A program made the translations under genes and the position numbers. The notes under the pieces are model-generated. The model was not told the DNA's origin, did no database searches, and saw only the letters and a program-made list of their open reading frames with translations. From Clostridia bacterium (GTDB taxonomy: Bacteria; Bacillota; Clostridia; Oscillospirales; Acutalibacteraceae): a stretch of DNA of 9,485 bases. Of the stretch, positions 1 through 7,463 are shown one piece after another; position 1 is the first letter of the stretch; the number at the start of each line of letters is the position of its first letter. The DNA lies in assembly GCA_017424125.1 (NCBI GenBank), contig JAFPBM010000205.1, positions 1 through 9,485 on the forward strand, given 5' to 3'.

Positions 1-507
1 ACCCTGCTTGTGTCGGGCTTTTACGAACTTTCAAACGGCAACACAAATCTTGTGAAAAGCCAAGGTGAAGTTGTAGCCGAAATGGTAGAAAACCATTCTG
101 TAACGGTACCGCTAAGACAGAAAATAAAGCATTTTACAGGCAAACGGAAAAAACGTTACGTGCTTGACTTTTTTTCGCTTAAAATTCCGCTTTTTCTTGG
201 TGCGGAAGAAGGGGAATTTCAAAAATTTATAGAAAAAAAGATGCTGAAAAACGGCAATTCTTACGTGCCGGTTTTTTTACATAAAATCCATTTGCGCGAA
301 ATAAAAGAAAGCAACGTCTTGCTATCAGAAGAAAGAGCAGAAGAAATAGCAAAAAGCAAAATAAAGGAACGCCTTAAGGACTCAATAATCATAAAAATTG
401 AAGAAAATAAAACCCTGACGGAAGAAACACTTACACTCAATTGTGAGGTCACACTGCAAAAAAATATAGCCAAAACAGAAAAAATATTATTTGGTACTAC
501 AAATTAG
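1..507 (+). CDS. yqfD: Sporulation protein YqfD, C-terminal part (5' end outside window)
   Basis: The reading frame is open from base 1 to a TAG at 505-507, giving the last 168 residues of a longer protein. The GTG at position 10 is not a credible start, because the frame continues upstream and reads TLLVSG, which fits the internal segment that precedes the C-terminal domain in YqfD proteins. The visible part is rich in Lys and Glu, with a short hydrophobic FSLKIPLFLG stretch and no clear transmembrane helix; family members are about 400 residues long. YqfD is a membrane-associated protein made in the mother cell during sporulation in Bacillus, and it commonly lies directly upstream of phoH, as here. 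The identification rests on this position plus the sequence style of the domain, so it is good but not certain. The molecular function of the family is unknown. Confidence 0.8.
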   Translation, partial: TLLVSGFYELSNGNTNLVKSQGEVVAEMVENHSVTVPLRQKIKHFTGKRKKRYVLDFFSLKIPLFLGAEEGEFQKFIEKKMLKNGNSYVPVFLHKIHLREIKESNVLLSEERAEEIAKSKIKERLKDSIIIKIEENKTLTEETLTLNCEVTLQKNIAKTEKILFGTTN

Positions 508-526
508 AAAGTTTATGTGTTATAAT
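498..526 (+). promoter_or_regulatory. Candidate extended -10 promoter upstream of phoH
   Basis: A perfect TATAAT lies at 521-526, preceded by TGT at 518-520, which matches the extended -10 element (TGn). At the right distance upstream there is only a weak -35 (TACAAA, 498-503, 17-base spacer, three of six matches). Transcription would begin near 532. It fits the 50-base gap between the yqfD stop and the chosen phoH start, which is the widest gap between yqfD and era. It would let phoH and the downstream genes be expressed independently of the sporulation genes. This is a pattern match only. Confidence 0.42.
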
Positions 527-557
527 TATTATGAATAATTATAAAAGGAGTCTTTCT

Positions 558-1556
558 GTGGAAAGGAATATAAATATTGAACGGATTGAACAAATAGCGG
601 GACTGTTCGGAAACTTTGACGAAAACATAAAACATCTTGAAGCAAAGTATCAGGTTTCGGTCACGTCGCACTCGGACAGGATAACCGTAAAGGGCGAACC
701 GCTTAACGTGCAAAACGCCGTTCGTGCTATTGAATGTCTTATGAAAATAATAAATAAGGGTGAGGCAATAAACGACCAGAATTTGCAGTACGTCTTCGCA
801 CTCGTTGGCGACGGTGAGGACGAAAAAATTGATGCTTTAACCGATTCGGAATGTATATGTGTCACTTCAAAAGGCAGACCTGTAAAACCAAAAACGTTGG
901 GACAAAAACAGTACGTTGAGGCTATTAAAAACCATACCGTAACAATCGGAGTCGGCCCTGCTGGAACGGGTAAAACATACCTTGCGGTTGCAATGGCGGT
1001 AGATGCGTTTCGCTCAAAACAAATCAATAGAATTATCTTAACGCGTCCCGCGGTTGAGGCGGGTGAAAAACTCGGTTTCCTGCCGGGTGATTTGCAACAA
1101 AAGGTTGACCCGTATTTGCGTCCGCTTTACGATGCGCTTTTTGATATGCTCGGCGCCGAGAGTTTTCAGCGCTGTCAGGAACGCGGAGATATCGAGGTAG
1201 CGCCTTTGGCTTATATGCGCGGAAGAACTCTTGACGACAGTTTTATAATTTTGGACGAGGCGCAAAACACAACAAATGAACAAATGAAAATGTTTTTAAC
1301 CCGCCTCGGCTATAATTCAAAAGCGGTTGTAACGGGCGATATAACCCAAATAGACCTGCCCGACGGCAAAAAATCGGGACTCAAAGAGGTTGTTAAAATT
1401 TTAAAAGGAATAGACGATATAGCGGTGTCTAAATTCAGTGACAGAGACGTAGTAAGACACCGACTTGTCGGACAAATTATCAAGGCTTACGAAAGATATG
1501 AGGAAAGAAAAAGTGAAAACAAAAGTTATAATAACAAACAAACAAAAAAAGATTAA
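558..1556 (+). CDS. phoH: PhoH-family ATPase (PhoH/YbeZ)
   Basis: This is a 332-residue P-loop ATPase of the PhoH family, usually about 320 residues. Walker A is GPAGTGKT at residues 133-140 and Walker B is FIILDEAQN at 229-237, with the family segment TRPAVEAGEKLGFLPGD between them. Residues 1-90 form the N-terminal domain that precedes the ATPase in this family. PhoH/YbeZ proteins are thought to act in RNA metabolism and in bacteria often sit next to the rRNA-maturation nuclease YbeY, as here. I chose GTG at 558 because AAAAGGAG (543-550) lies seven bases upstream. The in-frame ATG at 531 has no Shine-Dalgarno and coincides with the likely transcription start of the promoter at 498-526. The Lys/Asn-rich 3' end overlaps ybeY by 44 bases, which suggests translational coupling. 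Confidence 0.93.
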   Translation: MERNINIERIEQIAGLFGNFDENIKHLEAKYQVSVTSHSDRITVKGEPLNVQNAVRAIECLMKIINKGEAINDQNLQYVFALVGDGEDEKIDALTDSECICVTSKGRPVKPKTLGQKQYVEAIKNHTVTIGVGPAGTGKTYLAVAMAVDAFRSKQINRIILTRPAVEAGEKLGFLPGDLQQKVDPYLRPLYDALFDMLGAESFQRCQERGDIEVAPLAYMRGRTLDDSFIILDEAQNTTNEQMKMFLTRLGYNSKAVVTGDITQIDLPDGKKSGLKEVVKILKGIDDIAVSKFSDRDVVRHRLVGQIIKAYERYEERKSENKSYNNKQTKKD

Positions 1557-1986
1557 AACGCCAACGGGACTGCGAATGTTAATCCGAAGAGCGTGTAACG
1601 CAACACTCCTTATGGAAAATTTTCAGGATGATGCTGAAATCAACGTAACCTTCACCTGTGACGAAGACATTAAAAAGGTCAATAGCGAATTCAGAAATAT
1701 AGACAGCGCGACCGACGTTTTGTCATTTCCGCTCGGTGAAGACGGAAATTATGACGAAAATCCCGAAACGGGAGCCAAAATGCTCGGTGACGTGTTAATA
1801 TCGCTCGAACGGGCAGAGGTACAGGCGGAAGAATACGGTCATTCGTTTGAACGCGAAACGGCATACCTGACCGTACATTCGGTGTTGCATCTTTTGGGTT
1901 ACGACCACGTAAACGGCGGCCTTGAGCAGGAAATAATGCGTGAAAAAGAAGAATCGGTAATGGAATTACTGGGATTAAGGAGATAA
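1513..1986 (+). CDS. ybeY: Endoribonuclease YbeY, rRNA maturation factor
   Basis: The product is a 157-residue single-domain metalloprotein, the normal size for YbeY. The zinc-binding signature HSVLHLLGYDH (HxxxHxxxxxH) lies at residues 122-132, and the conserved NSEFRNID and TDVLSFPLG segments come before it. YbeY is an endoribonuclease involved in 16S rRNA 3'-end maturation and 70S quality control. I chose GTG at 1513 because AGGA (1501-1504) lies eight bases upstream and the resulting N-terminus (MKTKVIITNKQ) fits the family. ATG at 1498 would add five residues with a poor ribosome-binding site, and the longest in-frame start at 1465 would add sixteen unneeded residues. It overlaps phoH by 44 bases, and its stop codon is within the Shine-Dalgarno region of era. 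Confidence 0.95.
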   Translation: MKTKVIITNKQKKIKTPTGLRMLIRRACNATLLMENFQDDAEINVTFTCDEDIKKVNSEFRNIDSATDVLSFPLGEDGNYDENPETGAKMLGDVLISLERAEVQAEEYGHSFERETAYLTVHSVLHLLGYDHVNGGLEQEIMREKEESVMELLGLRR

Positions 1987-1987
1987 T

Positions 1988-2905
1988 ATGAGCAAAACGG
2001 CATTTATTGCGATTGTGGGCAGAGCCAACGTAGGAAAATCTTCCTTTGTAAACCGTGCGGTAGGGCAAAAGGTTGCGATAGTTTCGGACAAGCCCCAAAC
2101 TACGAGAACAAAAATTTTAGGCGTCTTAACAAAAAATGATGACCAACTCGTTTTCATAGATACCCCCGGTCTTCACAAACCGCGCAATACTTTGGGCGAA
2201 AATATGATGAAAGCCGTCGGCGCGGGACTGTCTGACGTTGACGCGGCTGTTTTGATGGTAGAGGCGGTAACGAAGTTTAAATTTGATAAAGATAATCTTC
2301 CCCCCGCCGAAATTAAACTTATGGACGAACTCAAACGCCGCAATATCCCCGCAGTTCTCGCCATAAACAAAATTGATTTGCTAAAAGATAAAAGCGAACT
2401 TTTCCAAATAATATCGGCATATTCTTCGTATATGGATTTCAAGGCGGTTGTGCCTTTTTCTGCCAAGAACGGCGACGGCGCGGATATTTTAATAAAGGAA
2501 CTTTTAGCCTTTACAAAGGACTCTGTCCATTACTTTGACGACGACACCGTAACCGACCAGACAGAGCGCACAATGATATCCGAAATAATACGTGAAAAAC
2601 TGCTTTTAACGTTAGATAACGAGGTACCGCATGGTATAGCAATCGACCTTGAACAAATTTTTGAAAAAGACAACCGTGACGGCGAACCGATTTTGAACGT
2701 AAACGCGGTAATATACTGCGAAAAAGAAAGCCATAAAGGCATTATAATCGGCAAAGGCGGCGCCGTACTTAAAAAAATCGGCACGTTTGCGCGTACCGAT
2801 ATAGAAAAATATTACGGCACGAAAGTGTCGCTTAAACTTTGGGTAAAGGTCAAGGAAAATTGGCGAAATATGCAGGGTGCAATTCACGGATTCGGACTTG
2901 ACTGA
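1988..2905 (+). CDS. era: GTPase Era
   Basis: This is a full-length 305-residue Era GTPase. The G1 P-loop is GRANVGKS at residues 11-18, the switch region holds TTR at 38-40, G3 is DTPG at 58-61, G4 is NKID at 127-130 and G5 is SAK at 158-160. The C-terminal KH RNA-binding domain carries GKGG at 255-258 followed by AVLKKIG. Era binds the 3' end of 16S rRNA and acts in 30S subunit assembly at the membrane-cytoplasm interface. ATG at 1988 has AAGGAG (1977-1982) five bases upstream, and it lies one base after the ybeY stop. The P-loop has Ala where many Era proteins have Pro (GRPNVGKS), a substitution outside the nucleotide-contacting Gly and Lys residues. Confidence 0.97.
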   Translation: MSKTAFIAIVGRANVGKSSFVNRAVGQKVAIVSDKPQTTRTKILGVLTKNDDQLVFIDTPGLHKPRNTLGENMMKAVGAGLSDVDAAVLMVEAVTKFKFDKDNLPPAEIKLMDELKRRNIPAVLAINKIDLLKDKSELFQIISAYSSYMDFKAVVPFSAKNGDGADILIKELLAFTKDSVHYFDDDTVTDQTERTMISEIIREKLLLTLDNEVPHGIAIDLEQIFEKDNRDGEPILNVNAVIYCEKESHKGIIIGKGGAVLKKIGTFARTDIEKYYGTKVSLKLWVKVKENWRNMQGAIHGFGLD

Positions 2906-2960
2906 TTTTACCTATAATAATCCATAGCGTTTTTTCACAACTTAAATTAGGGTGATAAAA

Positions 2961-3098
2961 ATGGATGAAAAAACGGCTTGGAAAAAATTCTTACAAAACG
3001 GCAGAGTAGCCGATTATCTGAAGTATAAAAGCGCGGTTGCGGCAAGAGAGGGTGAAAAATGTGAGCCTGTCGACAAACGGCCTGATTATAAGGGTTAA
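2961..3098 (+). CDS. yqzL: YqzL-like small protein
   Basis: This is a 45-codon open reading frame with ATG at 2961 and a Shine-Dalgarno AGGGTG (2949-2954) six bases upstream. The N-terminus contains AWKKFLQNGRVADYLKYK (residues 6-23), which has the W-x3-F-x2-(T/N)-G-x4-YL-x-YK pattern of the YqzL family, small proteins encoded between era and recO in many Bacillota. YqzL is usually shorter, so the hydrophilic tail after residue 25 is an extension. Its 3' end overlaps recO by 38 bases in another frame, and the recO Shine-Dalgarno lies inside it, so its translation may drive that of recO. The function of the family is unknown. The call rests on position plus motif. Confidence 0.8.
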   Translation: MDEKTAWKKFLQNGRVADYLKYKSAVAAREGEKCEPVDKRPDYKG

Positions 3099-3798
3099 TA
3101 ACGTCAAAGAGTATGATAGGTTTATATCGGTGCTGACCGAAACAAACGGCGTCATACGCGCATACGTGCACGGCGCACGAAGCGTTAAAAACAAAAACGC
3201 GGCGGCAACGGCGCTTTTAACCTATTCAAACCTGACGTTAGAGCGCAAAAAGGATACATACGTGCTTAAAGAAGCAGCAGCCGAAAAGGTCTTTTTCGGT
3301 CTGCAAAACGATATTTTTAAATTAACCCTCGCACAGCATTTTTGTGAATTGTCGGACGTCCTTGCGCCTGAAAATACCGATTCGAAAGAATATCTGCGGC
3401 TCATACTTAATTCAATTTCATATCTTGAAAATGATAAACGTCCGCAAAAACTCATAAAAGCAATAACCGAACTACGAATGTTGTCAATATCGGGCTATGC
3501 GCCAAACTTGGTTGCCTGTAGCGGTTGTGCAAAGTTTGAAGACGACGTGATGTATTTTGATACGCAAAACGGCGAACTTTTGTGTGAAGAATGTAAAATT
3601 GCCGATAGGAATATAATCCCCATAAACAAAAGTGTGTTGTCTGCAATGCGGCATATCGCGTTTTCGGATTTTTCATCACTTTATAATTTTACTATTTCAG
3701 AGTCGTCACAAGAGATGCTCGCAGACGTTGTCGAACGGTTTTTGCTCTCTCAAGTAGAACATAAATTTTCCGTTTTACAGTTTTACAAGAATTTATAG
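3061..3798 (+). CDS. recO: DNA repair protein RecO
   Basis: This is a 245-residue RecO, the normal size. It has an N-terminal OB-fold (STNGLIIRVNNVKEYDR through YVHGARSVKN, about residues 1-80), a helical C-terminal domain, and a four-cysteine zinc site formed by C153/C156 (CSGC) and C175/C178 (CEEC). RecO works with RecF and RecR to load RecA onto SSB-coated single-stranded DNA. I chose GTG at 3061 because GAGGG (3048-3052) lies eight bases upstream and the protein then begins MSLSTNGLI, as RecO proteins do. An upstream in-frame TTG at 3037 would only add eight residues. The gene overlaps yqzL by 38 bases and is followed nine bases later by mutS2. Confidence 0.93.
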   Translation: MSLSTNGLIIRVNNVKEYDRFISVLTETNGVIRAYVHGARSVKNKNAAATALLTYSNLTLERKKDTYVLKEAAAEKVFFGLQNDIFKLTLAQHFCELSDVLAPENTDSKEYLRLILNSISYLENDKRPQKLIKAITELRMLSISGYAPNLVACSGCAKFEDDVMYFDTQNGELLCEECKIADRNIIPINKSVLSAMRHIAFSDFSSLYNFTISESSQEMLADVVERFLLSQVEHKFSVLQFYKNL

Positions 3799-3807
3799 AG
3801 GTTTTAT

Positions 3808-6195
3808 ATGTACGATTATGACAGAAGTTGTCGTGTTTTAGAACTCGGCAAGATACTTACAATGTTATCAAATGAGACGGGCATGCAGGATGCGGCAGAG
3901 GCGGCACTTGCTATAAAACCTGTTTTTGATAAATATAGGGTGGAACTGTTGCTTCGTGAAACCGAAGCGGCGCATACCTTTATGGCTCGTTTCGGCGCAC
4001 CGTCATTCGGTGGAGCAGAAAACGTAAATTCCGCACTTGCCCGTGCCAAAGCGGGCGGTATTTTATCGGCGGGCGAACTTTTAGGGATTGCTGAAACTTT
4101 GCGTGTTATACGCGCCGTTAAAGAATGGCGTCAGTCATCAGACGGCTCTAATGAATCGGTGCTTGACGTATATTTTGATAACCTTGTACCCAATAAGTTT
4201 TTTGAAGAAAAAATCTTCCTTTGTATAAAAAATGACGAAGAAATAAGTGATAACGCGTCACAAACGCTTTTTGATATTCGCAGAAAAATTTCGTCATCGG
4301 TTGCTAACATACGTTCTCGTCTTGATAAACTCGTACGCAGTCAAAATGCAAAATATCTTCAAGAAAACATAGTAACCCAACGTGACGGCAGATACGTGGT
4401 ACCCGTAAAAGCGGAATATAGGGGAGACGTACCAGGCCTTGTGCACGATACTTCGGCATCGGGCGCTACGCTGTTTGTAGAGCCTATGGCGGTTGTCGAA
4501 ATCAATAACGAAATCAAGGTGCTTCGTTCAAAAGAAAAGGCAGAAATCGAGCGTATTTTGGCGGAACTTTCCGCTACCGCAGCCGACTTTGCCGATACAA
4601 CCGTTCATTCTTACGATGCGCTTATAAATCTTAACGTAATTTTCGCAAAGGCAAAACTCGGATACCGAATGCGCGCTACCATCCCAAAAATAAACGACGA
4701 GCGTTATATCCACCTTAAAAATGCGCGTCATCCGCTAATAAAACAGAACGAGGTCGTGCCGGTTACGGTAACACTCGGTAAAGATTATGATACACTTATA
4801 ATCACAGGTCCTAACACAGGCGGTAAGACCGTAACGCTTAAAACTCTCGGTCTTTTAAGCCTTATGACAATGTGCGGGCTTATGATTCCAGTAGATGACA
4901 ACAGTTCGGTTTATATCTTTGATAAGGTGCTTGTCGATATAGGCGACGAGCAGAGTATTGAACAGTCACTTTCAACCTTTTCCTCCCATATGGCGAATAT
5001 TATAAATATTTTAGGCGTTGCGGACGAGCGTTCGCTTGTGCTTATAGACGAACTCGGTTCAGGTACCGACCCTATTGAGGGCGCCGCACTTGCCTCGGCA
5101 ATTTTAATGCGTTTTAGAAGTTTTGGTTGCCGTACCGCCGCCACAACGCACTATGCAGAACTCAAAAGTTACGCCCTTACAACCGACGGCGTCGAGAATG
5201 CTTGTTGTGAGTTTGATGTTGAAACTCTGCGCCCTACGTACCGTCTGCTTGTCGGTGTGCCGGGACGTTCAAACGCTTTTGCAATTTCAAGCCGACTCGG
5301 TCTGCCTACCGACATAGTAGATAACGCAAAATCACTTATTGACGAGGATAATTTGCAACTCGAAACCATCATAGCATCGCTTGAGAGTTCTCGGCTTGAG
5401 GCGGAAAAAGAACGTGAAAATGCCACACGTCTGCGTGCAGAACTTACCGCCGCAAAAAACAGTGTTAAACAGCGCCTTGAGGAGATTGAGCGCGAAAGGC
5501 AGAAAAACGCCGACCGCGCCAAAGAAGAGGCTATGCGCATTGTTGATAATGCCCGTGCACAGTCAAATGCTATGCTGACTGAACTTGAAAAAATAAAGAA
5601 AAGTTTGACGGCGGAAAACGGAGCGCAGATGTTATCCCGCGCCCGCAGCAGTGTAAAAGGCACACTCAATTCAATGCTTGATGATGCCGACCCCGTCCTT
5701 TCACGCACCGACGATAAATACGTGCTTCCGCGTCCATTGAAAGCAGGGGATACCGTTTTGATTTTTGATATAAATAAAACCGCCACCGTCATAAGCGTTG
5801 ACGAGGCGGCAAAAACTGCCTTTGTTCAGGCGGGCATAATCAAAACCAAGGTGGATATATCAAATTTGCGCCTTACAGAGCAAAGTAAGTCCACGCCTAT
5901 AAAACGTGAACGCAACGTAAATGGACTCCAGTCACGTGCAGAACGCACCCCCACAACCGAGGTTGATTTGCGCGGAATGGCAAGTGACGAGGCGATAATG
6001 GAACTTGATAGATATATTGATAACGCCGTACTGTCGGGCGTTCCAAGCATTACTATCATACACGGAAAAGGTACGGGAGTTTTGCGTACGGCAGTGCAAA
6101 GTCATCTAAAACACCATAAAAACATACGCACCTACCGTCTCGGCGTATTCGGCGAGGGCGAAACGGGCGTAACAATAGCAGAAATTAAGCAATAA
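3808..6195 (+). CDS. mutS2: MutS2, endonuclease / ribosome-rescue ATPase with Smr domain
   Basis: This is a 795-residue, full-length MutS2. The MutS core and clamp-like region occupies about residues 1-310 and includes the conserved HDTSASGATLFVEP (213-226). The ABC-type ATPase has Walker A GPNTGGKT (334-341), the STFSSHM signature (389-395) and Walker B LVLIDELGSGTDP (410-422). A long Glu/Arg/Lys-rich coiled coil spans about 515-605. The C-terminal Smr nuclease domain (718-795) carries DLRG (720-723) and HGKGTG (752-757). MutS2 lacks the mismatch-recognition domain of MutS; family members suppress recombination or split collided ribosomes. ATG at 3808 has a modest AGAGG a few bases upstream. 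The Smr motif often written GxGGxGVT reads GEGETGVT (782-789) here. The stop codon is part of the A-tract of the following terminator. Confidence 0.97.
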   Translation: MYDYDRSCRVLELGKILTMLSNETGMQDAAEAALAIKPVFDKYRVELLLRETEAAHTFMARFGAPSFGGAENVNSALARAKAGGILSAGELLGIAETLRVIRAVKEWRQSSDGSNESVLDVYFDNLVPNKFFEEKIFLCIKNDEEISDNASQTLFDIRRKISSSVANIRSRLDKLVRSQNAKYLQENIVTQRDGRYVVPVKAEYRGDVPGLVHDTSASGATLFVEPMAVVEINNEIKVLRSKEKAEIERILAELSATAADFADTTVHSYDALINLNVIFAKAKLGYRMRATIPKINDERYIHLKNARHPLIKQNEVVPVTVTLGKDYDTLIITGPNTGGKTVTLKTLGLLSLMTMCGLMIPVDDNSSVYIFDKVLVDIGDEQSIEQSLSTFSSHMANIINILGVADERSLVLIDELGSGTDPIEGAALASAILMRFRSFGCRTAATTHYAELKSYALTTDGVENACCEFDVETLRPTYRLLVGVPGRSNAFAISSRLGLPTDIVDNAKSLIDEDNLQLETIIASLESSRLEAEKERENATRLRAELTAAKNSVKQRLEEIERERQKNADRAKEEAMRIVDNARAQSNAMLTELEKIKKSLTAENGAQMLSRARSSVKGTLNSMLDDADPVLSRTDDKYVLPRPLKAGDTVLIFDINKTATVISVDEAAKTAFVQAGIIKTKVDISNLRLTEQSKSTPIKRERNVNGLQSRAERTPTTEVDLRGMASDEAIMELDRYIDNAVLSGVPSITIIHGKGTGVLRTAVQSHLKHHKNIRTYRLGVFGEGETGVTIAEIKQ

Positions 6196-6224
6196 AAAAA
6201 CACCGCTCATACGAGCGGTGTTTT
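6194..6224. terminator. Bidirectional intrinsic terminator between convergent operons
   Basis: A perfect inverted repeat CACCGCTC (6201-6208) / GAGCGGTG (6213-6220) encloses a four-base ATAC loop and is flanked by seven A (6194-6200) and four T (6221-6224). The stem can extend by four A-T pairs to twelve base pairs. Read on the plus strand it ends the mutS2 operon. Read on the minus strand it is followed by seven T, so it is the stronger terminator for lysC, whose stop is at 6233-6235. One hairpin serves both convergent transcription units. Confidence 0.94.
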
Positions 6225-6232
6225 CAACTTTA

Positions 6233-6703
6233 TTAAAGCATAAATGCGTCGTGAACAACGTTAAGTGCGCGTTCGCCCTGTTTAGTATCAACCAAAACAG
6301 AAATCTTGATTTCACTTGTAGAGATTGTCTGAATGTTGATGTCGGCATCCGAAAGAGCCTCAAACATTTTAGCGGCAACACCGGGGTGTGTCTGCATTCC
6401 CGTACCAACAATAGATACTTTGCAAACGCTCTCGTCGTGAACGAGTTTCTTGTAATTGAGTGTGCCTTCAAGTTTCTTAATGCTCTCAATAGCAGTATTG
6501 CATTGGTCTGCAGTAACGGTAAAGGTAATGTCCTTTGTTCCGTCGCGTCCAACCGACTGTAAGATGATGTCAACGTTAACCTTAGCCTGTGCCAAGCGTT
6601 CAAACACCTTAAATGCAACACCGGGTTGGTCTTGCAAACCTACAATTGAAATTCTTGATACGTTGCTATCCTTAGCAACACCTCTGATAAGCATTTTTTC
6701 CAT
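6233..6703 (-). CDS. lysC: Predicted aspartokinase beta subunit from internal in-frame start
   Basis: Inside lysC, codon 248 is an in-frame ATG (6701-6703) preceded by AAGGAGGT (6711-6718), a near-perfect Shine-Dalgarno seven bases upstream. Initiation here would give a 156-residue protein that consists only of the two ACT domains and shares the lysC stop codon. In Bacillus subtilis aspartokinase II, lysC is known to make a 408-residue alpha and a roughly 163-residue beta subunit from just such an internal start, forming an alpha2beta2 enzyme. The position here (residue 248 of 403) corresponds closely. The site also encodes KEVVGM, so the purine run is partly constrained by protein sequence. 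The beta product is therefore an inference from a good ribosome-binding site and known family behaviour. Confidence 0.68.
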   Translation of the reverse strand: MEKMLIRGVAKDSNVSRISIVGLQDQPGVAFKVFERLAQAKVNVDIILQSVGRDGTKDITFTVTADQCNTAIESIKKLEGTLNYKKLVHDESVCKVSIVGTGMQTHPGVAAKMFEALSDADINIQTISTSEIKISVLVDTKQGERALNVVHDAFML

Positions 6704-7444
6704 ACCAACGACCTCCTTAACTATCGTTCCTTTAACTTCTGGTGTAAGACTTGATAAAACTTCAAGTTCAATTCCGTATTTTTTAGCCATCTCAACCGAG
6801 CGGTTGTTAAGCACCTGTGCGCCGAGAGTTGCAAGTTCAAGCATCTCGTCATAGGTGATTTCGTTCATTTTCTTAGCGGTCTTAACAATTCTCGGGTCTG
6901 CGGTGTAAACACCGTCAACGTCGGTGTAAATCTGGCATAAATCCGCTTTAAGTACCGATGCAATCGCAACAGCACTGGTGTCAGAACCGCCGCGTCCAAG
7001 AGTTGTAATATCATCGTATTTGTTAAGTCCTTGGAAACCTGCAACAATAACAATGTTCTTTTTGGCGAGTTCAGCGCGTATGCGCTCGGGGTCTATTTTG
7101 CGTATTCTTGCAATAGAATAGTTGGAATCGGTAGTGAAACCTGCCTGCCAACCAAGAAGCGAAACAACGGGAAGCCCCAACGTTTCAATCGTCATAGCAA
7201 GAAGCGAAATAGACATCTGCTCACCAGCGGAAACAAGCATATCAAGTTCGCGTTTTGAAGGTCCTTTGGGGTTGATGGAATATGCTTTTTCAAGCAATTC
7301 ATCGGTGGTATCGCCCTGTGCAGAAACAACAACAATAACGTCGTTACCCGCCTTGTAATCCTTTTCAATGATTTTTGCTACGTTTAGCAATTTTTCGTTG
7401 TTGGCAACCGAAGAGCCGCCGAACTTTTTTACAATTAGTGCCAT
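6233..7444 (-). CDS. lysC: Aspartokinase, alpha subunit (feedback-regulated, two ACT domains)
   Basis: This 403-residue aspartate kinase phosphorylates L-aspartate in the first step towards lysine, methionine, threonine and diaminopimelate. The catalytic amino-acid-kinase domain covers about residues 1-240, with KFGGSSV at 7-13, VSAQGDTTDEL at 40-50, SAGEQMSI at 72-79 and TTLGRGGSDTSAVA at 147-160. Two ACT domains follow, with ligand-loop motifs QDQPGVAFKVF (271-281) and THPGVAAKMFE (352-362) and a conserved TSEIKISVLV (376-385) typical of lysine-sensitive class enzymes. Length and layout match Bacillus aspartokinase II. ATG at 7444 has AGGAGG (7451-7456) six bases upstream. It is the last gene of the ACT-hom-lysC operon, 61 bases after hom, and ends next to the terminator at 6194-6224. 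Which amino acid inhibits it cannot be read from the sequence. Confidence 0.95.
   Translation of the reverse strand: MALIVKKFGGSSVANNEKLLNVAKIIEKDYKAGNDVIVVVSAQGDTTDELLEKAYSINPKGPSKRELDMLVSAGEQMSISLLAMTIETLGLPVVSLLGWQAGFTTDSNYSIARIRKIDPERIRAELAKKNIVIVAGFQGLNKYDDITTLGRGGSDTSAVAIASVLKADLCQIYTDVDGVYTADPRIVKTAKKMNEITYDEMLELATLGAQVLNNRSVEMAKKYGIELEVLSSLTPEVKGTIVKEVVGMEKMLIRGVAKDSNVSRISIVGLQDQPGVAFKVFERLAQAKVNVDIILQSVGRDGTKDITFTVTADQCNTAIESIKKLEGTLNYKKLVHDESVCKVSIVGTGMQTHPGVAAKMFEALSDADINIQTISTSEIKISVLVDTKQGERALNVVHDAFML
6711..6718 (-). promoter_or_regulatory. Internal Shine-Dalgarno within lysC
   Basis: AAGGAGGT on the minus strand is the strongest anti-16S match I noticed in the window. It lies within the lysC coding sequence, seven bases before an in-frame ATG at 6701-6703. 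It is stronger than the site at the full-length lysC start (AGGAGG, 7451-7456), so the short product could be made at least as well as the long one. Confidence 0.65.
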
Positions 7445-7463
7445 AAAATTCCTCCTAAGGCAG

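Noticed and set aside
650..1027. 125-codon minus-strand frame opposite phoH.
   Set aside because: It lies fully antisense to the conserved N-terminal and Walker A region of phoH, with no start signals.
2898..2918. TTGACT (2898-2903) and a perfect TATAAT (2913-2918) between era and yqzL as a promoter.
   Set aside because: The spacer is only nine bases, too short for sigma-A. No acceptable -35 lies at 16-18 bases from TATAAT, and there is no extended -10 TG.
5169..5792. 207-codon open frame on the minus strand opposite mutS2.
   Set aside because: It is antisense to the highly conserved ATPase/coiled-coil part of mutS2, is Ser/Arg-rich with no domain, and has no ribosome-binding site. It is a codon-use shadow.
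6106..6621. 171-codon minus-strand frame running across the terminator into lysC.
   Set aside because: It crosses the bidirectional terminator, overlaps lysC in the same direction in another frame, and has a low-complexity Leu/Arg/Thr composition with no motif.
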